Source of the DNA: JAICWP01 sp035278025
GTDB lineage: Bacteria > Acidobacteriota > Terriglobia > Terriglobales > Acidobacteriaceae
Direction of reading: 5' to 3'
Assembly: GCA_035278025.1 (NCBI GenBank)
Contig: DATEJK010000185.1
Span: forward strand, 1-31,384
Length of the DNA: 31,384 bases
The position numbers were made by a program, and so were the translations under genes. Below are positions 14,778 through 22,599 of the stretch, piece by piece; within the stretch, counting starts at the first letter, position 1; the number at the start of each line of letters is the position of its first letter. The notes under the pieces are model-generated. The model saw only the letters and a list, made by a program, of their open reading frames with translations, made no database searches and was not told the origin of the DNA.

Positions 14778-17324
14778 TCAGCCGCGAACGAACTTTGAGA
14801 AGTCGGCGGCGCTCAGCGGCTTGCTGAAGTAGTAGCCCTGAACCTCATCGCAGCGATGTTGGCTGAGAAAGCGCATTTGCTCCTCGGTTTCCACGCCTTC
14901 CGCGATGACTTTCAAGTTAAGGCTCTTGGCCATGCTGATAATGGTGCCGGTAATGGCGGCGTCATCCGGGTTGGCGGTGACCTCGCGCACAAAGGAACGG
15001 TCAACTTTGAGCTTGTAGACGGGAAAGTGGCGGAGATAGCTCAGACTGGAGTATCCGGTTCCGAAGTCGTCAATGGAGAGTTTCACGCCCGTCTCCTTCA
15101 GTTGACGCAACATGGAGACAATACTCTCGGCATTGGACATAATCAGGCTTTCGGTGAGCTCCAGTTCGAGATACTCAGGTGGCAGGCCGGTCTCCCGCAA
15201 CACCCTCCGGATCAGGTCGAGAAAACCCTCCTGGCGAAACTGCACCGCCGAGACATTAACCGCCACCGGAACCGCCGGCAGGCCCTCAGAGTGCCATTTG
15301 CGGGACTGGGTGCAGGCGGTGCGCAGCACCCATTCCCCAATGGGAATGATGAGGCCGCTGTTCTCCGCGATACGGATGAACTTGTCGGGGGGAATGAGCC
15401 CCAGCTTGGGGTGCTGCCAGCGCAGGAGGGCTTCGGCGCCGATGAGCTGGCCGCTGGCGATATCGGATTGGGGCTGGTACAAGAGAAAAAGCTCATTCTT
15501 CTGCAAGGCGCCGCGCAGGTCGCTCTCCAGATTCAACCGTTCCACCACCTGGGCGTTCATTTCCGGAGTGAAGAACTGGAAGTTGTTGCGTCCGTTTTCC
15601 TTGGCGGAATACATGGCGGCGTCGGCGTTCTTGAGCAGGGCCACGGCGTCGTTGCCATGATCCGGAAAGATGCTGATGCCCAGGCTGCACCCGATGCTTA
15701 GCGAACGTCCTTCGATCCTGGCCTCGGCAATCAGGGCATCGAGCACCCGCCGAGCGGCGACCGCAACATCGCCTATTTCCTTCACTCCATTCACCACAAT
15801 GACGAATTCATCGCCTCCCAAACGGGCGACTGTGTCCTGGTCACGCGCCCATTTCTTGAGCCGGGCGGCAACCTCGTTCAAAACCCGGTCGCCGGTGGCG
15901 TGCCCGAGCGAGTCATTAATGACCTTGAAGTGGTCCAGGTCGAGGAACAAAAGGGCCAGCTTCTCTTTGCGCCTGCGGGCGGCGGCCATGGCCTTACTCA
16001 GGCGGTCCTCGAGAAGAGTGCGATTGGGGAGTCCGGTGACCGCGTCGTAATAAGCCAGATGCCGCAGTTCCTCCTCCGCCCGCCGCCGCCGGCTGATATC
16101 GAACGCGGTGGCCTCGATTACGGCAGGCTGGCCGTCTTCGCTCTGCAGCAGGGCAACGTTGTGCAGGGCCCACACCGGCGCGCCATCCTTACGCTTGAGC
16201 CGAATTTCATAGTTGCTCAGCGAACTTTCTCGGGCGAGCTGGCCGAGCAGAGCGCGCTCTTCGCCGGGATCGTACAAGATGTCGGCGGCCGAGCGCTGCA
16301 GCAGTTCTTCCCGCGATCCATAACCGAGCATGGCGACCAGGGCTGGGTTGCAGTCGAGAATTTTGCCTCCGGCCACGGCGCGGAACACCGCCGACAGATT
16401 GTTCTCGAACAGCGAGCGATAGCGCTTCTCCGAGCCGACTAACGCCATTTCCGCCCGCTTGCGGGCGGTAATGTCGGAAAATACGCCGTCGGCGTACCGC
16501 ATCCCGTTTTCGCTGTGCGTTCGCAGCGCCCGGTCATGCACCCAGATCCACTCGCCATTCTTGTGTTGAATGCGGTACTCCGAATCAAAAGATTCATTTT
16601 TGGAAAAGAGATTTCGGAAACCCTGGGACACCCGCTCCAGGTCCTCGGGGTGAATGCGCCCGAACCACAATTCCTCCCCGCGGGTACATATCTCTTCGGC
16701 GGTGTAGCCGTAAACATCCTCCACGTTCTGACTGATGTAGGTGGTCTGGCCGTTTTCCGAAGAAGTCCAGGTCACGTCGGGGAGATTGGCGACCAGCCTG
16801 CGGTACCGTTCCTCGCTTCGCTGCAGCATCTCGGTGTCGCGCTCGTGCTCGGTGACATCCTGCTTAATGGAAACAAAATTGACGACTTCCCCGCGCTCGG
16901 AGAGCACAGGAAGAATGGTCATTTCCTCGCTGTACAGGCTCGCATCCTTGCGGCGGTTGACAATTTTTCCATGCCACGCCCGCCCGGCGAGAATGGTCTC
17001 CCACAGATTTTTGTAAAACTCCTGCGCATGGGTTCCGGAACTCCATACCCGGGGAGTACGGCCAATCACCTCCTCGGCTGTGTACCCTGTGACGCGGGTG
17101 AAGGCAGGGTTGACCCAGAGCACGGTGCCGGCTGGATCGGTCACGATCACGGAGTTGGCGCTGGCCTCCAGGGCGGCGGCGCGCAGGACGGCGAGGGAAA
17201 TGTGATGGCGGGAATCCAGCCGGATAGCGGAATGCGGCGCTACGCCGGTCTGGGAGGTTAGCCCGCGGGCCCGGTTGCCGTTGCCGTTCCGTGGTGCGGC
17301 AATGCCTTGCTTTTTATTCCCCAT
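14778..17324 (-). CDS. Triple-PAS GGDEF/EAL cyclic-di-GMP signalling protein
   Basis: An 848-aa protein without membrane segments. PAS domains lie at about 45-160, 168-290 and 297-415, each followed by a PAC-like strand. The GGDEF domain (about 420-580) has the intact active site RLGGDEFVIV at 501-510. The EAL domain (about 590-845) keeps the catalytic set: EALLRW, NVSA, LELELTES, IDDFGTGYSS, KLKVDRSF, EGVET and QGYYFSKPL. It could therefore both make and degrade cyclic-di-GMP, with the PAS modules as input; which activity dominates is unknown. I chose the ATG at 17324, with AGGA upstream, over a TTG 42 bases earlier. Confidence 0.94.
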   Translation of the reverse strand: MGNKKQGIAAPRNGNGNRARGLTSQTGVAPHSAIRLDSRHHISLAVLRAAALEASANSVIVTDPAGTVLWVNPAFTRVTGYTAEEVIGRTPRVWSSGTHAQEFYKNLWETILAGRAWHGKIVNRRKDASLYSEEMTILPVLSERGEVVNFVSIKQDVTEHERDTEMLQRSEERYRRLVANLPDVTWTSSENGQTTYISQNVEDVYGYTAEEICTRGEELWFGRIHPEDLERVSQGFRNLFSKNESFDSEYRIQHKNGEWIWVHDRALRTHSENGMRYADGVFSDITARKRAEMALVGSEKRYRSLFENNLSAVFRAVAGGKILDCNPALVAMLGYGSREELLQRSAADILYDPGEERALLGQLARESSLSNYEIRLKRKDGAPVWALHNVALLQSEDGQPAVIEATAFDISRRRRAEEELRHLAYYDAVTGLPNRTLLEDRLSKAMAAARRRKEKLALLFLDLDHFKVINDSLGHATGDRVLNEVAARLKKWARDQDTVARLGGDEFVIVVNGVKEIGDVAVAARRVLDALIAEARIEGRSLSIGCSLGISIFPDHGNDAVALLKNADAAMYSAKENGRNNFQFFTPEMNAQVVERLNLESDLRGALQKNELFLLYQPQSDIASGQLIGAEALLRWQHPKLGLIPPDKFIRIAENSGLIIPIGEWVLRTACTQSRKWHSEGLPAVPVAVNVSAVQFRQEGFLDLIRRVLRETGLPPEYLELELTESLIMSNAESIVSMLRQLKETGVKLSIDDFGTGYSSLSYLRHFPVYKLKVDRSFVREVTANPDDAAITGTIISMAKSLNLKVIAEGVETEEQMRFLSQHRCDEVQGYYFSKPLSAADFSKFVRG

Positions 17325-17512
17325 CCAGTGTTCCTGCCCTTTTCGGCGGTGCTGGTTCACCCGCAAGTGGCGGCCTTGTCAGCGGAGCAGGAGCAGGAGC
17401 GGGAACAAAGCGACCAGGCTGCCGGTCCCAGAATTATCAGCTGATGGGCAGGACATCTGTGATAGCGGTCACAGCAAAGCCATTACGTTGGTAATGACCA
17501 AAAAGCGTGGAA

Positions 17513-17686
17513 TCAACTGGGGCGGCGGTCAGCCTGGCGGCGCCGGTGCGGCAACCACAAGCGAACGACGATGGTGATGAGCAAGCACACGCCCAGGCCG
17601 AAGGTTACCAAGCCGCCGGTGAGATGCATCCAGATGGCGACGAGCCAGAAGACTGCCAGTACGATGACTGCCAACCAAAGTAGCAA
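17513..17686 (-). CDS. Possible small membrane protein (lmo0937/DUF5670-like)
   Basis: A 57-aa reading frame starts at TTG (17684-17686), the first start codon after an in-frame stop (TAA). It encodes two hydrophobic helices split by a Gly pair (WLAVIVLAVFWLVAIW, then GLVTFGLGVCLLITIVVRL) and ends in a basic tail RRRQADRRPS. The two-helix, Gly-Gly-hinged pattern and size resemble the lmo0937 family of small bacterial membrane proteins, which often have about 50 residues. A GGGG stretch lies upstream, but no convincing ribosome site. A non-coding alternative is possible. Confidence 0.4.
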   Translation of the reverse strand: MLLWLAVIVLAVFWLVAIWMHLTGGLVTFGLGVCLLITIVVRLWLPHRRRQADRRPS

Positions 17687-17924
17687 TTGAAGGCCCCGCG
17701 GTTATGAGAGAAACGTAAAGATGATAGCTGGCGTGCAATATTTGGGTAATAGCCCGGAGGTGCCATGAAAACCAGGACGGGGGCGGCGTGAAGGTCCACA
17801 GAATTGGAGACGCTGTTCCATCCGGGTCAGTTTCCCGCGCACACCTCGCAGGCCGGTCGAGATTATTTTTTACGTCTCCGCGGCTGCACTATGCCGAACA
17901 GCGGTGAGACGGGTCTGTCTCCGG

Positions 17925-19226
17925 TTACAGCGAACGCAAAAACTGCAGCAGGGCCTCCTGGTCCTTGGGCTTCAATTTGCCGAAGCGGCGGGTGACCTCG
18001 GCGGCCTCGCCGGCGTGGCGCAAAATGGCGTCGCGCAGGGTGAGGGCTTCGCCGTCGTGCATCAGGCGGCTGCGCAGGCGCACGCCCCACAAAGGAGCGG
18101 TTCGGATCTTATAGCGGGCAGCGTGGTATTCCTCGACGGAGAAATTCTTCCATTTGGCCTGGTAAATCTTCGGACCATAGTGTTCCTGCATGGGAACAAC
18201 GATGCCGTCACCCGTTCCAACGTTGTGCAGAAGGAAATCGGAGTAGGGGTAAAACGTCTTGTCGCCCAGGGACTCCGGCACGGTGAAAGCGCCGCCATCC
18301 ACTTTGCTGCCGGTGGGCGCGGTGCTCAGGGAGGCAACGTGGCAGGTGGCGCAGCCGATCTTGGAGAAGATTTGCCAACCGCGCTGCGCCTCGGGAGTCG
18401 CGGCCAGATGAGCGTCGCGCGCCGGCGCCTTGGTGGCGCGGATGAAGCGGGCAAAGCGGTCCAAGTCGTCGAGGCCGTCCGTATCCGGCTTGTCATTGGG
18501 TTCGGTGGCCGTGTTGCAAAGGGTTGTGACCTCATCGGGAAACAGGCGGGTGGTGATGCCCATTTCGTTGAGGTAGGCGTCTCCGGAAAAAGAGAGCAGG
18601 CTGGCGTGCTGGTCCTTCCAGCCGAAGCGGCCCACGCCGGTCTGTCCCGGCGCCTCCAGCACAGGAACGTAAATCACCTGGCCGCAAATTTTGTGGTGGC
18701 TGGCTTTGCACTGCTTCTGGGCAAGCTCGACCAGGGTCTGGTCGGCGACGGCTTCCACATAGCCATCGCCCAGAACCCCGAGGGTGAGGCGAGTGGTGCG
18801 GATAGTTTCGGAATCCGGCACCCGTTCCTGGATCTCCGTGGTGGGAAAGGTGGCGTTGGGGCAAATGGCGCGATCGTTGACCAGGGTGCGCCCGCTGATT
18901 ATCACCGTGCCGTCGGCGATGGGTATGCTCGCGTTCTGGAAATGGTGGTCCGGCCCTTCGTGACCCACGCGCAGCTCGGCCACCTGGCTGTTGCCGCCGG
19001 AGGTGGGATTCTGGTGACACTCCCGGCAGGACTGGGCGTTATAGAGCGGGCCCAGGCCGTCGCTGACGCCTTCCACCTCGTCAAATCTGGCCTGGTCAGC
19101 CTGGTGCGTGGCCTGATCCACCAGGCCGTTGCTTTGATTATCGAAGCCGGTGGGCGCTTCCGGGGGCGGCGCCCCGGCCAGAGTGATGGCGAGGCTGAGA
19201 ACGGCAATAGACAACAGGCTCTTCAT
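17925..19226 (-). CDS. Di-heme cytochrome c-type oxidoreductase (DUF1111/DHOR family)
   Basis: A 433-aa exported protein with a signal peptide (MKSLLSIAVLSLAITLAGA) and two heme c attachment motifs: CRECH at 67-71 and CATCH at 292-296. The framing sequence GVSDGLGPLYNAQSCRECH and the C-terminal SRLMHDGEALTLRDAILRHAGEA are typical of the DUF1111 (thiol oxidoreductase-like, di-heme oxidoreductase) family. It should act in the periplasm, passing electrons between the hemes; the substrate is not known for most members. A strong ribosome site, AAGGAGG, precedes the ATG. There is no partner cytochrome or reductase gene beside it in this window. Confidence 0.92.
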   Translation of the reverse strand: MKSLLSIAVLSLAITLAGAPPPEAPTGFDNQSNGLVDQATHQADQARFDEVEGVSDGLGPLYNAQSCRECHQNPTSGGNSQVAELRVGHEGPDHHFQNASIPIADGTVIISGRTLVNDRAICPNATFPTTEIQERVPDSETIRTTRLTLGVLGDGYVEAVADQTLVELAQKQCKASHHKICGQVIYVPVLEAPGQTGVGRFGWKDQHASLLSFSGDAYLNEMGITTRLFPDEVTTLCNTATEPNDKPDTDGLDDLDRFARFIRATKAPARDAHLAATPEAQRGWQIFSKIGCATCHVASLSTAPTGSKVDGGAFTVPESLGDKTFYPYSDFLLHNVGTGDGIVVPMQEHYGPKIYQAKWKNFSVEEYHAARYKIRTAPLWGVRLRSRLMHDGEALTLRDAILRHAGEAAEVTRRFGKLKPKDQEALLQFLRSL

Positions 19227-19460
19227 TAGCCCTCCTTGCTCAATGCGAGGGTGAAACTTTCCCGAAACCGCCGGCTTGCGGGCTCGGTCGGCCCATCATG
19301 CTCCTGATTGGCAGGCGGCGGGGAGAAAAGTTCCGGGGTCGTGTACCTGAAACGTCATTCCTGGCTTGGATACTCAGGTAAGAGCCTTAAAGCTTAAGAG
19401 CCCGCGGCGCGAACGCGTCCAACGGGCTCCGGCAGTTGAGGAGAAAGGATTTGGGCGGAG

Positions 19461-19646
19461 CTAGGCGGTGCGGCCGAAGTGATTTTCCTGCGCTGGCCGC
19501 TCTTCCAGCGACTCCGGCTTCAGTTCCTGTTCGCAGAAGCGCACCAGGCGGTCGAGCAGCTTGTGGCGGCCACCGATCATGTGCAAACCGCTTTCGTGCT
19601 GATGTTCTTCGAGAATACGGTTCAGGCGATTTTCCAATTCCGACAT
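19461..19646 (-). CDS. Small helical protein of unknown function
   Basis: A 61-aa protein (MSELENRLNRILEEHQHESG, one Cys, several His, acidic) preceded by a TGAGG ribosome site 6 bases from the ATG. The N-terminal 45 residues look like one or two amphipathic helices (RHKLLDRLVRFCEQEL). The composition is protein-like and the start is well placed, so I think it is real, but I do not recognise the family. Confidence 0.55.
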   Translation of the reverse strand: MSELENRLNRILEEHQHESGLHMIGGRHKLLDRLVRFCEQELKPESLEERPAQENHFGRTA

Positions 19647-19830
19647 AAGGCCTCACTGAGCACGGATTTGCCGAGCGCCAACCTCAGTGTAGCGCCCGGC
19701 CGTCGAAAGCGCTCATCGGAAAAGTTGATAGCGGCGATAGAAATTTCAAATGGCTGATGCGGGAAGCTGCGACAGGGGATTCAGCGTTGGAGAGCCGGGG
19801 CTAAAGACCCCAGTTTTTTGCTCCTGATTC

Positions 19831-19848
19831 GCACGGCTAAAGCCGTGC
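19831..19848. repeat. REP-like palindrome GCACGGCTAAAGCCGTGC
   Basis: A perfect 8-2-8 palindrome of the same GGCTAAAGCC type that surrounds the RAYT gene. The gap 19647-20140 holds this palindrome and the left repeat block; I see no gene in it. Confidence 0.75.
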
Positions 19849-19977
19849 ACTTCCACGCTCAGGCCGCGGTCCCTTACGAGGGAAAGCTGGTTTGCATTTT
19901 CTCCTCACGCATTTAAAAAGTCTGCCTTTGATTCTAATTTCGTCATGATCGTAGGCGACTGCCAGGAACCGATTGCC

Positions 19978-20196
19978 GTCTCTCCCAAGACGAGACTTGC
20001 GGACACTCGCGTTCCCAGGCGCCCGCTTTTCGTCCGCCCGCATTTTTCGCGCCTGTATTAGCTGGCGCTCACATTGGCTCGCGCCTGCATTTTTCGCGGC
20101 CGCACTAATGACGGCCGCATTACCGTGGAAGCGCAGGGCTTTAGCCCTGCGATACAGGCGTGGCTTCTAACCTGGGCTTTAGCCCCCGTGGCAGGG
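19978..20196. repeat. Left direct-repeat block flanking the RAYT gene
   Basis: The block contains CTCGCGTTCCCAGGCGCCCGC-like sequence, then ACCGTGGAAGCGCAGGGCT and the palindrome CGCAGGGCTTTAGCCCTGCG (20132-20151), and ends with GGGCTTTAGCCCCCGTGG. The same elements recur in the same order at 20803-20951. It overlaps the 3' end of the transposase gene. Confidence 0.75.
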
Positions 20197-20764
20197 GATC
20201 CAGCACAAATGCAGGATTGGCGGAGGAATATGCATACTCGGCCGCCTGCGAGCACAACCGCTTTCGCACCGGATTGACTTCGATGTATTGCCGATGAACG
20301 GCATAGTCGTCCAGGTCATGTATGCGGTGATTCGTGAAACTACGCTCCCAAATTTCACCTGAGAATCCCAGGTCTTTCTTTGTTCGGTAGGAAAATCCGC
20401 CTTTGATGCGCTGAACAGCTTGCTCAAGGGAGAGAGTCTTGGCGGGTGTGAGTAGCAAGTGAAAATGCTCCGGCATCAGCACAAAGTCGTGAAGCTGGTA
20501 GCAACCTTGGCCGCGATAATGGACAAGGATCTCCAGAAAGAGCCGGGCGAATCGATCGGAGAGGAAAAGAGCGCGGCGACCCCAGGTCACCGAAGTGACA
20601 AAAAACACGCGATCGGCGCCACCGGGGCTAAAGCCGCGCGCTTCCACACCAGCCAAAGCCCATAAATTGAGGACGCCTTTTCGCACGGCTAAAGCCGCGG
20701 CTTCCGCAGTCAAGTAGAGGTCGTCGCAGAGCAAAGCTCCCCTTTCAATACTATGACCTCCCAA
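20141..20764 (-). CDS. REP-associated tyrosine transposase (RAYT, Y1_Tnp)
   Basis: An open frame of up to 207 aa. The transposase core (about 52-190) has the HUH motif in VLMPEHFHLLLTP, the segment SYRTKKDLGFSGEIWERSFTNHRIH, and the catalytic-helix Tyr in YIEVNPVRKRL. These enzymes cut single-stranded DNA at REP palindromes. The true start is uncertain: the first codon of the frame is TTG, and codons before the core read through two REP units (for example VEARGFSPGG from GGCTTTAGCC). A GTG just before FFVTSVTW could be the real start. The last residues (PRGLKPRLEA and beyond) are also encoded by REP sequence. It may be active or a decaying copy. Confidence 0.85.
   Translation of the reverse strand: MGGHSIERGALLCDDLYLTAEAAALAVRKGVLNLWALAGVEARGFSPGGADRVFFVTSVTWGRRALFLSDRFARLFLEILVHYRGQGCYQLHDFVLMPEHFHLLLTPAKTLSLEQAVQRIKGGFSYRTKKDLGFSGEIWERSFTNHRIHDLDDYAVHRQYIEVNPVRKRLCSQAAEYAYSSANPAFVLDPLPRGLKPRLEATPVSQG
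20623..20710. repeat. Two REP units at the 5' end of the RAYT gene
   Basis: GGGGCTAAAGCCGCGCGCTTCCA (20624-20646) and CACGGCTAAAGCCGCGGCTTCCG (20684-20706) are two direct copies of a REP unit. They lie inside the open frame that precedes the transposase core. Confidence 0.7.
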
Positions 20765-20802
20765 GGAGACAAAAACGCTAAAGCGATTCGTTTTCCGAAC
20801 CG

Positions 20803-20951
20803 TTCTCCCAATCTGGGATTTGCTGACAGTCGCGTTCCAAGCACCCGCTCATCCTGCCCCGCACTATGTGGCGCCCGCATCACCGTGGAAGCGCAGGGCT
20901 TCAGCCCCGCGATACAGGCGCACTTCGAATCTGGGTTCAGCCCAGGTGGAG
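20803..20951. repeat. Right direct-repeat block flanking the RAYT gene
   Basis: This block matches the left block: CAGTCGCGTTCCAAGCACCCGCT, ACCGTGGAAGCGCAGGGCT, the palindrome-like CGCAGGGCTTCAGCCCCGCG, then GGGTTCAGCCCAGGTGG. Substitutions and an insertion in the left copy show that the blocks are old. It ends 12 bp before the stop of the repressor gene. Confidence 0.75.
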
Positions 20952-20962
20952 GGCGGAGCGGC

Positions 20963-21676
20963 TCAGGTTTCGATCTGGACGGAGCAGATGCGGCCCACGA
21001 TGTAGTCAGAAGGAGTTTTGCCGGCCAGGGGCAGGACATGGGCGGAGTAGCTGTGATTTTCGGCGTACAGCATGAGGCAGGTGTTTTGCAGTGCGGCATA
21101 ACGGAGATAGCTGCGGCCGGCGTGCATCACGGCATACATGTTGCGTTCGTTGCGGCGGTAGGGGAGAAGGGAGTTGTAGTGGCGGTCAAGGAGAACGAAG
21201 GCGCCGGGCAGGAGGCGGGGATACATGCTCATGCCGTCGCAAGCGCTGGCGCGGAGGAAAATGAAGCGCTGCCAGCGAGAGCGGTCGCCTTCCGTGGCCG
21301 GGCGCAGTTGACGGAGAAAGCTCTTGCTGACCTTGAAAGTATCCTTGACCTGGTCGCGGGTGAAGCGGGGGAGAATCGCGTTCAGGCCGGGCTCCACCAG
21401 GACGACATTCTCAAACTCATCGCGGGCGGGAGGCACAATTTGGGCGCGGCAGTTGAGCTCCTTTTCATCCAGCAGATCGAAGATGGAGATGTGCTGGACG
21501 TAAAGCACGCGGTCCAGGGCCTCAAGGCTGAGGCCGCGCTTGCAGTGCAGGAAATTGGAAATATGAGGCTGCTGAAAACCGGCCTGACGGGCCAATTGCA
21601 GGCCGCTGAGCTGGCCGGCGCGAACCCGCCGCAACAGGAGCTGGCGTAAATTTTCCTGCAAGCCGTGAAAATCCAT
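20963..21676 (-). CDS. Phage-type repressor: Xre helix-turn-helix with S24/LexA-like domain
   Basis: A 237-aa regulator starting at the ATG of 21674-21676, with CGGAGG six bases upstream. Residues about 5-70 are a Cro/CI-type helix-turn-helix (SGLQLARQAGFQQPHISNFL, LSLEALDRVL). The C-terminal half (about 135-237) resembles the S24 fold: ACDGMSMYPRLLPGAFVLLDR holds the nucleophile-position Ser150, followed by strands to the end. The usual catalytic Lys is replaced by Arg192 (SYLRYA), and no Ala-Gly or Cys-Gly cleavage site stands out in the linker. It may be a non-cleavable, dimerising repressor. It is divergent from the small-gene run, with operator-like sites between them. Confidence 0.85.
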   Translation of the reverse strand: MDFHGLQENLRQLLLRRVRAGQLSGLQLARQAGFQQPHISNFLHCKRGLSLEALDRVLYVQHISIFDLLDEKELNCRAQIVPPARDEFENVVLVEPGLNAILPRFTRDQVKDTFKVSKSFLRQLRPATEGDRSRWQRFIFLRASACDGMSMYPRLLPGAFVLLDRHYNSLLPYRRNERNMYAVMHAGRSYLRYAALQNTCLMLYAENHSYSAHVLPLAGKTPSDYIVGRICSVQIET

Positions 21677-21736
21677 GGGGCGCCTCCGAGTGATGAGCAC
21701 CCGCGCCGACAAGCGACGCCGCCGAGAGTATCTTAT

Positions 21737-21773
21737 AGCTATAGGGTATAGCTCGGAGATATGAAATTTCCAA
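21737..21773 (-). promoter_or_regulatory. Repressor promoter with palindromic operator
   Basis: AGCTATA-GGG-TATAGCT (21737-21753) is a perfect 7-3-7 palindrome of operator size. On the - strand, TTGGAA (21773-21768), a 17-bp spacer and TATACC (21750-21745) form a plausible promoter for the repressor gene, and the palindrome covers its -10 box. Repressor binding here would give autoregulation. Confidence 0.6.
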
Positions 21774-21801
21774 GCTGCGGGAGGCAAAGCAGATACAAAC
21801 C

Positions 21802-21829
21802 TTGACCCGGAGCTAACCAAAGCTATAGT
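21802..21829 (+). promoter_or_regulatory. Promoter of the phage-like + strand genes, with operator half-site
   Basis: TTGACC (21802-21807), a 16-bp spacer and TATAGT (21824-21829) make a strong sigma-70-type promoter. AGCTATAG at 21821-21828 repeats the operator half-site and overlaps the -10 box. Slightly downstream, TAGTGAA (21826-21832) and TTCACTA (21847-21853) form an inverted repeat. Confidence 0.65.
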
Positions 21830-21875
21830 GAAAACTGGATGCGATAGTTCACTAACAGTATGCAGGTACGGACTC

Positions 21876-22118
21876 ATGAAAAGCGGAGAGGCACCCACGG
21901 AGGAAGAGGTGTTTGTGCTCTTTCGCCGCAAGGTGCAGGAAGCAGAGGTGCTGTCCGCATCCATGGAACGGCTGCTGCAGACGCTGCGCTTCACCGGTCG
22001 GTTGAGCGTGGTGGTGCAGAACGGGCGCATTCTGAAGTCGGGCTACGAGGAAGGATACTTCCGGCGCCGGGACCAGGCAGGCAGCATGCTCGCAGAAACG
22101 GTCAGCGAGGTGAGATAA
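21876..22118 (+). CDS. Small protein of unknown function, first gene after the switch promoter
   Basis: An 80-aa protein. I start it at the ATG of 21876 because the promoter at 21802-21829 would begin transcription near 21836, which excludes the in-frame GTG at 21828. The N-terminal 40 residues look like one long helix (EEEVFVLFRRKVQEAEVLSA), followed by a short beta-like part (LSVVVQNGRILKSGYEEGYF) and a helical tail. No recognised domain. Its place beside the repressor resembles early genes of temperate phages, but this is positional evidence only. Confidence 0.6.
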   Translation: MKSGEAPTEEEVFVLFRRKVQEAEVLSASMERLLQTLRFTGRLSVVVQNGRILKSGYEEGYFRRRDQAGSMLAETVSEVR

Positions 22119-22187
22119 CGGAGCCGCAGCGGAGCGGGCTTCCTGGCCACAAGTAAATAGAGCAAGCAGGTCATCGTAAATAAAACG

Positions 22188-22242
22188 AGCCCTGTTCGGG
22201 TTTTGCCCCACACGGACAAAGCCGGGACAGGGCTGATTTTTT
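22188..22242 (+). terminator. Terminator or attenuator directly before a ribosome site
   Basis: AGCCCTGTTCGG (22188-22199) pairs with CCGGGACAGGGCT (22222-22234), followed by GA and six T. GGGGAGG, the ribosome site of the next gene, begins at the base after the last T. Genes beyond it need read-through, or a promoter that I cannot see. Confidence 0.75.
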
Positions 22243-22254
22243 GGGGAGGCAATC

Positions 22255-22599
22255 ATGACATCCGGGGTGGAGCCATCGGTAGGGCTGGAATTGAAATATT
22301 GCGAGCAGTGTGGGGGATTATGGCTACGGCGGCAGGGCAGCCAGGAGTGTTATTGCGCGGCGTGCGCGCGCTTTCTAGAGGAAATTCCACCGCGCATGCC
22401 CGATAACCGGCGGCGTGGCGGGTCGGGACCGCTGCGGCGAAGGATGAAGAAACAGCGCGAGCCGGGCACGGAGCTGGTGCCGCTGGAGTACGTGCTGAGC
22501 ATGCAGCAGGAGGAAAAAGAAGAGCGTGAGCAAGAGCAATTGGCGGCAGTAAGCGCAGAGCCGGTTTGCGGCCTGGAAGCGGACTATGAGCACCTGTGA
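22255..22599 (+). CDS. Small zinc-ribbon protein
   Basis: A 114-aa protein with a strong GGGGAGG ribosome site. The N-terminal part has a zinc-ribbon pattern: CEQC (16-19) in KYCEQCGGLWLRR, then CYCAAC with Cys34 and Cys37. A basic stretch follows (RRRGGSGPLRRRMKKQR, about 52-68), then a Glu/Gln-rich helix. Zinc ribbon plus a basic patch suggests nucleic-acid or protein binding; no enzyme domain is present. It overlaps the next gene by 14 bases, so the two are coupled. Confidence 0.75.
   Translation: MTSGVEPSVGLELKYCEQCGGLWLRRQGSQECYCAACARFLEEIPPRMPDNRRRGGSGPLRRRMKKQREPGTELVPLEYVLSMQQEEKEEREQEQLAAVSAEPVCGLEADYEHL

Noticed and set aside
17765..17791. Eight-codon ORF after a CGGAGGT ribosome-like site
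   Set aside because: Too short to support; no conserved context such as a leader peptide of a biosynthetic operon.
17904..19229. Long + strand frame opposite the di-heme protein
   Set aside because: The - strand has two CxxCH motifs, a signal peptide and AAGGAGG; the + strand frame is its shadow.
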